In this document: positions 1 through 6,869 of the stretch, piece after piece
How positions within the stretch are numbered: position 1 is the stretch's first letter
Layout: each line of letters starts with the position of its first letter
Source: Thermococcus sp.
Lineage (GTDB): Archaea > Methanobacteriota_B > Thermococci > Thermococcales > Thermococcaceae
Length of the DNA stretch: 13,744 nt
NCBI GenBank assembly: GCA_027001105.1
Contig: JALTMZ010000151.1
Span: 1-13,744, forward strand
Direction: 5' to 3'
Program-made: the position numbers and the translations under genes
The notes under the pieces: generated by a model
The model's input: only the letters and a program-made list of their open reading frames with translations
What the model was told of the DNA's origin: nothing
Database searches by the model: none

Positions 1-674
1 AGATTTATCCTTGCCCCTTCAACCATATCCTTTCGCAAATCAACACCATAAACATTCAAACCCATTAATCCAGCCTCTATTAGAATTCCACCAGTTCCCA
101 TAAAAGGATCAAGAATCTCCCTTCTTGCCCTTGCTAAATTTACCATAGCTCTTGCCATTCTTGGAGGCAGGGCAATTGGCTTATAGAAAGGCCTTTTATC
201 AGCTTTCCTCTCATCAAAGGTTTTTGCTTTAAAAAATTTAACCCTAATCCCCACCCACAGCTTTTTCCCACAGTAAACTCTCACAAGAGCGTCGGGATTA
301 GATAAATTTACTCTGAACCCTTGTCTGTAAATTATTGCGCCGAGCTTCTTTTCGAGATTTTCAACATCATGAGCACAATTTCTCATGGTCTCTCTGTCAA
401 CTTTGAAAGTCCCAGCTATATATTCACCCCAATCTATGCTTTCCGCTTTGGCATAGAGTTCCTCAACATTCTCTGCTGAAAAAAGCAAAATTCCATATTC
501 ATGAGCCATTCCAAGCCTGTCTAAGAATGGAAAAGCTCTCTCATCACCATCAATTGCCAGAAGCAGATAATCCTCTTCAGCAATTTCAAATCTTCTATCT
601 GCAAGCTCAAGGAGCGCTTTAACTTCACTTTTAGCTAAGCTGGGTAAATTTCCAAGGATTTCTACATAAAGCAT
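1..674 (-). CDS. tRNA (guanine-10-N2)-methyltransferase, Trm-G10 type (partial, C-terminus off window)
   Basis: Predicted S-adenosylmethionine-dependent enzyme that methylates the exocyclic amine of G10 in tRNA, in the cytoplasm. About 224 N-terminal residues are present and the gene leaves the window at its left edge. The protein starts [18 protein letters not shown]. Roughly the first 150 residues resemble the N-terminal and THUMP RNA-binding domains of this family. The catalytic part begins with [18 protein letters not shown] and the motif [14 protein letters not shown] (DPF at residues 189-191), then a glycine-rich turn and GVDLR, the usual SAM-site order. The DPF-type N-methyltransferase motif plus the THUMP-like N-terminus favours Trm-G10 over other Rossmann methyltransferases. 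The ATG at 674 is the only good start. There is no ribosome-binding site, but a BRE/TATA element lies about 26 bp upstream, so the mRNA is probably leaderless. It is separate from the ABC operon upstream. Confidence 0.85.
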   Translation of the reverse strand, partial: MLYVEILGNLPSLAKSEVKALLELADRRFEIAEEDYLLLAIDGDERAFPFLDRLGMAHEYGILLFSAENVEELYAKAESIDWGEYIAGTFKVDRETMRNCAHDVENLEKKLGAIIYRQGFRVNLSNPDALVRVYCGKKLWVGIRVKFFKAKTFDERKADKRPFYKPIALPPRMARAMVNLARARREILDPFMGTGGILIEAGLMGLNVYGVDLRKDMVEGARIN

Positions 675-695
675 GATGAAAAATTGGAGGAAGGT

Positions 696-710
696 CTTTT
701 AAAGCTTTTC
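696..710 (-). promoter_or_regulatory. BRE/TATA promoter of the Trm-G10 gene
   Basis: On the minus strand the sequence reads GAAAAG (BRE-like) followed by CTTTAAAAG (TATA), centred near 700. That is about 26 bp before the ATG at 674, so transcription should start at or next to the start codon. The promoter sits in the 38-bp gap after the ABC ATPase stop codon, giving the methyltransferase its own transcript. Confidence 0.6.
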
Positions 711-712
711 AG

Positions 713-1786
713 CTATCCATAAATGGCTCTTCTGGTCTTTGGATCAAAGATGTAAATCCTGTTCTCTTGAGGTTTCCAGTAGATTTCTCCCCTCGTGACT
801 CTTATCTCCTCCGGAAGCCTAACAACGATCTCAAGATGTCCATAGCCTATATGTCCATAGTTCTCAACTCCAAGCTTCTCAACTCCCAAGAGATTGCCTT
901 TCACATAACCCTCCTTTGGAGCTAAGCTGACTTCCACATGCTGAGGCCTAAAGCCAAGAATAGCCTCTTCAGCCTTTGGAACGTCATTTGGAAGCTGTAA
1001 GGAGAAGTATTCAGTCTCAAATAGTATTTTACCCTCTTTCTCTACAATACTGCCCTCAATTAAGTTCATTGGAGGACTGCCGACAAAGGTTGCAACAAAG
1101 GTATTTTTTGGCTTGTAGAAAATCTCGTCAGGTGTCCCAACTTGCTGAAGAATACCTTTATTCATGACAGCTATCCTATCTGCCATTGTCATTGCTTCAA
1201 CCTGGTCATGGGTTACATAGACTGTTGTAATCCCCAACTCGTAGCTCAACAACTTTTTAAGCTCAAAACGCATTTGAGTCCTGATTTTTGCATCTAAATT
1301 TGATAGAGGCTCATCTAAGAGAAATACTTGTGGTTCCCTAACCAATGCCCTTGCCAATGCTACCCTCTGCTGCTGACCACCGCTTAGCTCACTTGGTTTT
1401 CTATTTAATAAATCTGCAATTCCAAGAAATTCAGCAACCTCCTTGACTTTTTTAATCCTTTCTTGCTTAGGAACACCAGCCATCCTAAGTGGAAACTCTA
1501 TATTCCCAAAAACAGTCATGTGCGGATAGAGGGCATAGCTCTGGAAAACCATTGCAACATTTCTCTTGGTCGGGTCGATATCATTGACAAGCTGGTCACC
1601 AATCCATATCTCCCCTTCTGTTGGAGTTTCCAATCCCGCAATCATTCTCAGAGTTGTTGATTTTCCACATCCACTTGGTCCAAGAAGAACCATGAACTCC
1701 CCATCTTTAATTTCAAGGTTGAGGTTGTTGACGGCAATAACATTGCCGAATTTTTTAGTAACATTTTTCAGCAAAACCCTTGCCAT
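713..1786 (-). CDS. Sugar ABC transporter ATP-binding protein (MalK/UgpC family)
   Basis: Cytoplasmic ATPase that powers the sugar importer encoded just upstream. All nucleotide-binding motifs are intact in the 357-residue protein: Walker A GPSGCGKST (36-44), Q-loop Q82 in VFQSYALYPH, signature LSGGQQQR (134-141), Walker B VFLLDEP with D158 and E159, and H-loop H193 in VTHDQ. The C-terminal ~130 residues form a TOBE/OB-like regulatory extension (LGFRPQHVEV), which marks the MalK/UgpC class of carbohydrate importers. Its ATG overlaps the last base of the upstream permease stop codon (TGATG), and a GGGAGGG ribosome-binding site lies inside the end of that gene, so the two are translationally coupled. 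It is the last gene of the four-gene operon. The C-terminal domain in MalK proteins often carries regulatory contacts; none can be assigned here. The substrate cannot be read from this subunit. Confidence 0.95.
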   Translation of the reverse strand: MARVLLKNVTKKFGNVIAVNNLNLEIKDGEFMVLLGPSGCGKSTTLRMIAGLETPTEGEIWIGDQLVNDIDPTKRNVAMVFQSYALYPHMTVFGNIEFPLRMAGVPKQERIKKVKEVAEFLGIADLLNRKPSELSGGQQQRVALARALVREPQVFLLDEPLSNLDAKIRTQMRFELKKLLSYELGITTVYVTHDQVEAMTMADRIAVMNKGILQQVGTPDEIFYKPKNTFVATFVGSPPMNLIEGSIVEKEGKILFETEYFSLQLPNDVPKAEEAILGFRPQHVEVSLAPKEGYVKGNLLGVEKLGVENYGHIGYGHLEIVVRLPEEIRVTRGEIYWKPQENRIYIFDPKTRRAIYG

Positions 1787-2634
1787 CAGCCTTTCCCTCC
1801 CGTGATGACTATACCTCTAATCAAGTACTTGTTCAACACAAGGAATAGGATTATTGTGGGAGCAGATGCCACAAGAGAGCCAGCAATTATGGGAGTGTAT
1901 TCTGTCCACATAGATCTCTGGAAGGCAAAGCTCAGCCCTACAGGTAGAGTGAAGTTTTCTGGAGATCTCAAGAAGATTAACGGTCCAATGAAAGCATTCC
2001 ATGAACCCAAGAACTGGTAAACTGCAACTGCACCCAAGGCTGGTCTTGCAAGGGGCAATGCAATGTAAAAGAATGCTTTTATTGGTCCGCATCCATCTAA
2101 ACGTGCTGCTTCAAAGATTTCATTTGATAGCGACATGAAATACTGCCTCATCAGAAATATGCTTGAAACATTTGTTAAGCCTAACAAAGAGAGACCAAAG
2201 ATGTTGTCAATCAGACCAAGCTTGTAGATTATGATATAGTTGGGGACTAAAGTAACAAACATTGGAATCATTAGCAATGAGAGCAGAGCTGAGAATATAG
2301 CATCCCTACCAGGGAACTTAAGCCTTGCAAAAGCGTAACCTGCCATGCTTGCAAAAAGTATATTACCAGCGACTATAAGTCCAGCATAAAGCGCTGTATT
2401 TCGGATCCATCTGGGGAAAAGTTCAAGTCTAAATAACTTTTCATAGTTTTCCAGAGTGAAAGGATGAGGAATCCATTCTGGAGGATAACGAGAAGCTTGA
2501 GCCCATGTCATAAATGAGGCAACGAGAGATCTTATAAAAGGCATCAAATAGACAAGTGCAAAGGTTATTAAGACCACATAAGTTATCACAATCCAGATTC
2601 TACGAATGAGTTTTTCTCTCTCCTTGGGAGTCAT
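1786..2634 (-). CDS. Sugar ABC transporter permease (MalG type)
   Basis: Integral membrane subunit of the importer, 282 residues, with about six hydrophobic segments starting near residue 12 (IWIVITYVVLITFALVYL). The cytoplasmic EAA loop that docks on the ATPase is clear: EIFEAARLDGCGPIKAFFYIALPLA, around residues 170-195. Size and topology match the MalG/CUT1 branch, the second permease of oligosaccharide importers. It begins with ATG overlapping the stop of the preceding permease (ATGA, 4 bp) and ends one base into the ATPase start codon. A GGAGGG ribosome-binding site lies within the upstream gene. Nothing is missing or broken. Confidence 0.93.
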   Translation of the reverse strand: MTPKEREKLIRRIWIVITYVVLITFALVYLMPFIRSLVASFMTWAQASRYPPEWIPHPFTLENYEKLFRLELFPRWIRNTALYAGLIVAGNILFASMAGYAFARLKFPGRDAIFSALLSLLMIPMFVTLVPNYIIIYKLGLIDNIFGLSLLGLTNVSSIFLMRQYFMSLSNEIFEAARLDGCGPIKAFFYIALPLARPALGAVAVYQFLGSWNAFIGPLIFLRSPENFTLPVGLSFAFQRSMWTEYTPIIAGSLVASAPTIILFLVLNKYLIRGIVITGGKG

Positions 2635-3572
2635 CTCATAGCCCTCCCGTACTTCTTCTGGAAGAGATAGGTTGTTGTAAAGATTATCGCAAAGAGGAAC
2701 CAGCTTTTAGCAGCTGCAACTCCTGGCCGTATTCTTGTGAATGCCTCATTATATATGTCCAAAGCAACCGTATATCCGGCCCCTCCTGGTCCACCATTGG
2801 CTCCAGCCATTACCCAAGCTAAATCGAACATCTGAAGTGCCCCAATTAATCCCATAACCACGACATAAACAATCATTGGCCTAAGCATTGGTATCGTTAT
2901 GAAGAAGAACCTCCTTATTGGGCCAGCCCCATCAAGCATTGCTGCCTCATAGATTTCCCTGGGTATTGCCTGCATTGCTGCAAGAAAGGACACCATGAAA
3001 TGTCCACTCGTTCCCCAGATAGCAACCATTGCAATTGCCAAAAGCAGATAATTTCTGTCGTTTATCCAGTCTATTGGCTGGAAGCCTGGAATTATATGAG
3101 CGAGGGCATAATTGATAAATCCATTTTTCATGAAAAGCCAAATGAAAATTAAAGCAACGATAACTGAGCTTGTTGTTGCTGGTAAAAAGTAAGAAACTTT
3201 AAAGAACTGCTGTCCTCTAATTTTCTGATTTGCAAATGCAGCAAGCACTATCGCCAAAAAAGTCTGAATTGGGACAACTATTGCAGTGTAAATTAAAATG
3301 TTCTTTAATCCGGTGTAAAAGGGTGAGAGCAGATAAGGAGCACCATGAAATCCCCTGATTAAATCCCTAATCACAATTTCAAAATTTTTCAATCCTACAA
3401 ATTGCATTTGACCGATATAATCCCACTTGAAAAAGCTCAGATAAAAGGCAAATATCATTGCAAAGTACCCAAAAACAAGATTCAATACAACTGCAACCGA
3501 GATAAGAGATAAACCAGCTACAATCTCCTTATTCCTACCCTTTTCATAAAAAGAAGAAAATTTAGAAAACAT
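2631..3572 (-). CDS. Sugar ABC transporter permease (MalF/UgpA type)
   Basis: First membrane subunit of the importer, 313 residues, with about six transmembrane segments (for example IVAGLSLISVAVVLNLVFGY near residue 17). Its EAA loop reads EIYEAAMLDGAGPIRRFFFITIPML, around residues 215-240. The lack of a large periplasmic insertion places it with short CUT1 permeases of the UgpA/MalF kind rather than enterobacterial MalF. Translation starts at ATG 3572, preceded by GAGGTGA within the 11-bp gap after the binding-protein gene. It overlaps the next permease by 4 bp. It presumably pairs with the MalG-type subunit to form the channel. Confidence 0.93.
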   Translation of the reverse strand: MFSKFSSFYEKGRNKEIVAGLSLISVAVVLNLVFGYFAMIFAFYLSFFKWDYIGQMQFVGLKNFEIVIRDLIRGFHGAPYLLSPFYTGLKNILIYTAIVVPIQTFLAIVLAAFANQKIRGQQFFKVSYFLPATTSSVIVALIFIWLFMKNGFINYALAHIIPGFQPIDWINDRNYLLLAIAMVAIWGTSGHFMVSFLAAMQAIPREIYEAAMLDGAGPIRRFFFITIPMLRPMIVYVVVMGLIGALQMFDLAWVMAGANGGPGGAGYTVALDIYNEAFTRIRPGVAAAKSWFLFAIIFTTTYLFQKKYGRAMR

Positions 3573-3583
3573 AAAAAGTCACC

Positions 3584-4948
3584 TCAGCTGCTTAATTCTT
3601 CTTGAACAATCTGCTTCATGACTTCGATAGCCTCATCAACAGTTATTTCTCCTCTCATTGCAGATGCCATTGCATCACTGAATTTTCCTTCAAGAACACC
3701 TGACTTTGGACCCCAGAGAAATACTATCATCTGATCATACTTGAAGGAAAGTGTCTTCTTGTGCTGTGGCCACATGTCTGGATCGTTTTCAAAACCTTTT
3801 ATGCTTGGTAACGTATGACCTGCCTTAACAACAAGCTCTTTCTGTCCATAAGGTCCCAATACAAATTCAACAAACTTCCACGCTTCCTGGGGATGTTCAG
3901 TCTTTGCATTTATTCCCAAAATGACCGTGTATGCCATTGTAACTCTTCCCTTCTTCCCAGCAGGAACTGGTGCAATATCCCAGTCTTCGCCGTACTTAAA
4001 GTCCGGGAACTGGTCTGCTAAAAATGGAATCATCCAGTTACCGCTTATAACCATTGCAACCTGTTGCTGTCCAAAAGCATCGCCAAGCCATCCAGCACCG
4101 ACATCGCTTGGCTGGACAACGTAAGGTGTTTTCCCTTGTTGCTCCCTCTCAATCTTGCCCTTCTTGTATAGGTTGATGTACCATGTCAAGGTTTCCTTCA
4201 CAACAGGATTGTCGAACCATGAAGCATCCTCCGGTTTTTCAAACCATGGCTTTGGAGCACCATTGCTAACCGCAACAGGGACGTATCTGTTAAACCCACC
4301 CAAATAAATAGCCAAACCTGGTTTACCGGTTTTATCAGCAATTATCTTTGCATATTCCTCCAACTCTTCCCAAGTTTGTGGAGGTCTTGTGAGACCGGCT
4401 TGCTCAAACAGCTTCTTGTTGTAAAACAGTGCAAGCATGCTCCAATCCTTTGGAAGCCCATAAAGCTTTCCATCCTTCATGAATGGCTTCAGGAGAAACG
4501 GGTAGAACTGGTCAATGAAGCTTTTGTCAGCAAGATCAGAGACCGGGTACAATGCCCCCTTATCAATAAATATTGGTGCCCAAGAACTGTCAACGTAGAA
4601 TACATCAGGCGCGACTCCAGCTCCAAATGATGCCAAGATATTCTCGTGGAACATCTGGGGAATTACCTCATATTTAACGCCGATGTTTGGGTACTTTTGC
4701 TCGAATTCTCCAATTATTCTCTGGTAGTTTTTCATTTCAGTTTCTCCAGCACTCCAGCCAGCAAATCTTATAAAAACCTTTTCTTGCACCTTTGTTTCAG
4801 TTTGAATCTTTGTTTGAGTTTCAACCTTTGTTGTTGTCACTGTTGTAGGTGTGGGGGAAGTTGTTTCTCCTCCACCACCTATACATCCAGCCGCTACCAC
4901 CGCTATTAAAAGCACTGAGACCAGAACAAAGCTGTATGCTTTTTTCAT
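3584..4948 (-). CDS. Extracellular sugar-binding lipoprotein of ABC transporter (solute-binding family 1)
   Basis: Captures the sugar outside the cell and delivers it to the permeases. The start chosen is ATG 4948 (454 residues), not the in-frame GTG at 4957, because that GTG lies inside the ribosome-binding site GAGGTGG that precedes the ATG. The N-terminus has a KK pair, a hydrophobic core and a lipobox (VAAGC, Cys22), so the protein should be lipid-anchored. A Gly/Thr/Pro-rich linker with a repeated K/T/Q/E pattern follows (about 23-55), typical of glycosylated archaeal stalks. The mature domain carries family features such as FEQKYPNIGVKYEVIP, GVAPDVFYVDSSW and AWKFVEFVLGPYGQKELV. It does not look like the T. 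litoralis trehalose/maltose or P. furiosus maltodextrin binding proteins as I recall them, so it is probably a third system. The substrate is unproven; the neighbouring GH65 phosphorylase suggests an alpha-glucobiose. Confidence 0.93.
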   Translation of the reverse strand: MKKAYSFVLVSVLLIAVVAAGCIGGGGETTSPTPTTVTTTKVETQTKIQTETKVQEKVFIRFAGWSAGETEMKNYQRIIGEFEQKYPNIGVKYEVIPQMFHENILASFGAGVAPDVFYVDSSWAPIFIDKGALYPVSDLADKSFIDQFYPFLLKPFMKDGKLYGLPKDWSMLALFYNKKLFEQAGLTRPPQTWEELEEYAKIIADKTGKPGLAIYLGGFNRYVPVAVSNGAPKPWFEKPEDASWFDNPVVKETLTWYINLYKKGKIEREQQGKTPYVVQPSDVGAGWLGDAFGQQQVAMVISGNWMIPFLADQFPDFKYGEDWDIAPVPAGKKGRVTMAYTVILGINAKTEHPQEAWKFVEFVLGPYGQKELVVKAGHTLPSIKGFENDPDMWPQHKKTLSFKYDQMIVFLWGPKSGVLEGKFSDAMASAMRGEITVDEAIEVMKQIVQEELSS

Positions 4949-4969
4949 ATAACCCACCTCATATGGGAG

Positions 4970-5012
4970 TCTTCAGATTTTTATACTATAATCATATTAT
5001 ATAAACTTTTCC
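4970..5012 (-). promoter_or_regulatory. Promoter of the ABC importer operon
   Basis: Reading the minus strand, GAAAAG (BRE-like, purine-rich) is followed by TTTATATA (plus-strand 4998-5005). Transcription would start about 25 bp on, near 4976, giving a leader of roughly 28 nt that carries GAGGTGG before ATG 4948. The palindrome at 4987-5001 overlaps this TATA box and the stretch up to the start site, so a bound repressor would block TBP/TFB or RNA polymerase. Confidence 0.6.
4987..5001. promoter_or_regulatory. Candidate operator 1 (TATAAT-CAT-ATTATA)
   Basis: A perfect inverted repeat with 6-bp arms and a 3-bp centre. It lies on the TATA box of the importer operon. Its layout matches a second palindrome centred 28 bp away, and both sit next to a divergently read TrmB-like gene, so binding by that regulator is the natural guess. 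The sequence does not match the TATCAC-N5-GTGATA motif of TrmBL1. AT-rich sequence makes chance palindromes fairly likely. Confidence 0.4.
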
Positions 5013-5013
5013 T

Positions 5014-5030
5014 TATTATTTCCAATAATA
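5014..5030. promoter_or_regulatory. Candidate operator 2 (TATTATT-TCC-AATAATA)
   Basis: A perfect inverted repeat with 7-bp arms and a 3-bp centre, located between the two divergent promoters and abutting the BRE/TATA of the regulator gene. From there it could control the regulator-pgm-GH65 operon and assist at the importer promoter. The protein that binds it is inferred, not shown. Confidence 0.4.
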
Positions 5031-5039
5031 TTTAAATAG
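5024..5039 (+). promoter_or_regulatory. Promoter of the regulator-pgm-GH65 operon
   Basis: An AATAATA BRE-like stretch followed by TTTAAATA (5031-5038) forms a TATA box. The start site should lie near 5058-5061, leaving a leader of about 20 nt that contains the GAGGGGTGG ribosome-binding site just before ATG 5078. The upstream half coincides with operator 2. Confidence 0.55.
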
Positions 5040-5077
5040 TAAAAACTCAGAATATAATGCAGTGAGGGGTGGTTAAT

Positions 5078-6142
5078 ATGACAATGTCAACTGCAACTCT
5101 CATTGAAAAACTCCAAGAGTTGGGACTCACAAAAAGAGAAGCTGAAGTTTACCTGACAATATGGACAAAGAATGGAGCAACTGTAAAAGAACTTTTAGAC
5201 TCTCTTGACGTCCATCAACCTCAGCTCTACAACATAATCCAAAGCCTAATACGAAAGGGTTTTGTAAAAGCCTCCGCCGGAAGGCCGAGAATTTACACAG
5301 CCACGGACATCGTTTCCCTTATTGATGTTTATAAGATGAAGCTTGATTTACTGAAAGAAACTCTCAAAGAAGAACTCATGAAAATAAGGAGCAGAACAGA
5401 TGAGGAAGGGCCATACATATCAGTCGTAAGAAGCCTCGAAGGCGTAATGTCAAGTGTTATTGAGACAATAAATTCTGCCGAAATTGAGATCAGAGCGGAG
5501 GTACCATATAACGTGTTTAAGAAAATAAAACCATATCTCCTCAGTGCTCTCCAAAGAGGGGTCAACCTATATCTCCTTGTATATCCAGGGAAAGAATCTT
5601 TTGGAGAGTTTCAACGGTTCAAAAATCAGGTGAAAATTAGAACCTCCGAGTTAGGCAACTTCCTCTTAGTAATCTCAGACCTTTCAGTTGCCGTTTATTC
5701 AAAAAGAAGGTTTTTCAGTCCAAACAAGCTGCCACTCTCAAATTCTGAAATCTACGGGTATGAAATTCAAGAAAAAGATCTACTTTTGAGACTTCTAAAC
5801 ATCCACAACAACCTATGGAGAAAAGCCAAGGAAATAATCTCTTGGGATTACGAGCCAGAGACTTATCCAAAGACATTCTTAGAATTCTCTATAGTGCTTG
5901 ACGAAATAGAAACTCTCTTTAAGCTCGGATATGTTCCAATAGTAACTGTTGAAGGCAGAAATGTAAAAGAAGGATCTCCAGTGAAAATTGTGGGAAAAGC
6001 ACGTTCTGTTAATCGTTCCGGAATAATAAGCAATTTTGTCCTTGAAACAAATGATGGTGAGGTTACAGTTGGAGGCTTTGATGCTGAAGTTGAGGACATA
6101 GAAGCTCAGCGCGTTATTATAGAAAGAATCGAAAAACAGTAG
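5078..6142 (+). CDS. TrmB-like sugar-responsive transcriptional regulator
   Basis: DNA-binding regulator of the TrmB family, which in Thermococcales senses sugars and represses or activates sugar transport genes. From ATG 5078 the protein has 354 residues, near the length of TrmB and TrmBL1. ATG 5078 is preferred to the in-frame GTG at 5069, which is part of the ribosome-binding site GAGGGGTGG. Residues about 8-75 form a winged helix-turn-helix (LGLTKREAEVYLTIW, then VHQPQLYNIIQSLIRKGFV and the wing AGRPRIYTA). A coiled-coil linker follows (about 78-105, KLDLLKETLKEELMKIRS), then a long effector-binding region ending in a beta-rich domain (VTVEGRNVKEGSPVKIVGKA). It is the first gene of an operon with pgm and GH65 and is divergent from the importer, so it probably controls both. 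The ligand is unknown, perhaps the imported disaccharide or glucose. Confidence 0.88.
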   Translation: MTMSTATLIEKLQELGLTKREAEVYLTIWTKNGATVKELLDSLDVHQPQLYNIIQSLIRKGFVKASAGRPRIYTATDIVSLIDVYKMKLDLLKETLKEELMKIRSRTDEEGPYISVVRSLEGVMSSVIETINSAEIEIRAEVPYNVFKKIKPYLLSALQRGVNLYLLVYPGKESFGEFQRFKNQVKIRTSELGNFLLVISDLSVAVYSKRRFFSPNKLPLSNSEIYGYEIQEKDLLLRLLNIHNNLWRKAKEIISWDYEPETYPKTFLEFSIVLDEIETLFKLGYVPIVTVEGRNVKEGSPVKIVGKARSVNRSGIISNFVLETNDGEVTVGGFDAEVEDIEAQRVIIERIEKQ

Positions 6143-6158
6143 AAAAGGAGGGATCCTC

Positions 6159-6869
6159 TTGAAAGCAGCGATAATTTGGGATTTTGACGGAGTTTTGGTT
6201 TTTACTCCTCATGAAGAGGCTTGGAAAAGAGCCGCTGAACATTATGGTGTTAAAGATTTTGACCATGATTTTTTTGTTAATTATGTCTCCGGTAAGCCGC
6301 GATATGAAGGAGCAGATAATATCCTAAGACTGAAAGGGATATATAAGAGATTGGGAGCACGTACAGAAGAAGAAAAGCAAAAACTTCTCCAAGAATTTGC
6401 GGAATTCAAAAACAAGATTGTAAACGAAATGTTTGATAGAGGACAATACGGCATTAACAATGGGGCAATAAAATTTCTCATAGAAACAAAAGGAGCTGGT
6501 GTTAAGCATGCTTTGGCTTCTGCCTCAAAAAACGCGCCAAAACTTGCTCAAAAGATTAAGATTCAGGTAAATGAAGAAGAAAAAACCCTTCTCGATCTTT
6601 TTGATGTTAATGTTAGTGGGCTGGCACCCACCAAAAAGGCTGTGTTTGAGCTGGCAATCAAAGAACTCAAATCTAAATTTCCAGAACTTGAAGTCTTCAT
6701 CGTGATTGAAGACTCCCCGACTGGGGTGGAAGTAGCAAAAGAACTTGGAATTTTCACCCTTGGGTATGAAAGGGAGGCAAAACTTGATGCGGATTTAACA
6801 TTCAAGGACTTCAGGGAGATTAGCTGGGAGAAAATTTTGGATCGACTAAAAAGGAGGAGTGAAGCGTGA
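6159..6869 (+). CDS. Beta-phosphoglucomutase-like HAD-family enzyme
   Basis: Predicted to convert beta-glucose 1-phosphate to glucose 6-phosphate. It is a 236-residue HAD protein with a cap domain between motifs I and II. Motif I is WDFDGVL with nucleophile D8 and acid/base D10. R49-like phosphate contact is suggested by GKPRYEG. Motif II is ALASASKNAP, nearly the ALASASKNG signature of Lactococcus beta-phosphoglucomutase. Motif III lysine is in APTKKA (about K159/K160), and motif IV is IEDSPTG with E184 and D185. The start is TTG 6159, supported by AAGGAGGG six bases upstream. It follows the regulator by 16 bp and its stop overlaps the GH65 start by 4 bp. That pairing fits, because GH65 phosphorylases release beta-glucose 1-phosphate. 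A generic HAD phosphatase is the main alternative, but context and motif II argue for the mutase. Confidence 0.85.
   Translation: MKAAIIWDFDGVLVFTPHEEAWKRAAEHYGVKDFDHDFFVNYVSGKPRYEGADNILRLKGIYKRLGARTEEEKQKLLQEFAEFKNKIVNEMFDRGQYGINNGAIKFLIETKGAGVKHALASASKNAPKLAQKIKIQVNEEEKTLLDLFDVNVSGLAPTKKAVFELAIKELKSKFPELEVFIVIEDSPTGVEVAKELGIFTLGYEREAKLDADLTFKDFREISWEKILDRLKRRSEA

Noticed and set aside
673..700. ATGATGA at 673-679 as a plus-strand C box.
   Set aside because: No CTGA-type box follows at guide distance, and the sequence is the start-codon region of Trm-G10.
1463..4909. Plus-strand open frames opposite the ABC operon.
   Set aside because: They are short, lack family resemblance and ribosome-binding sites, and lie opposite well-recognised genes.
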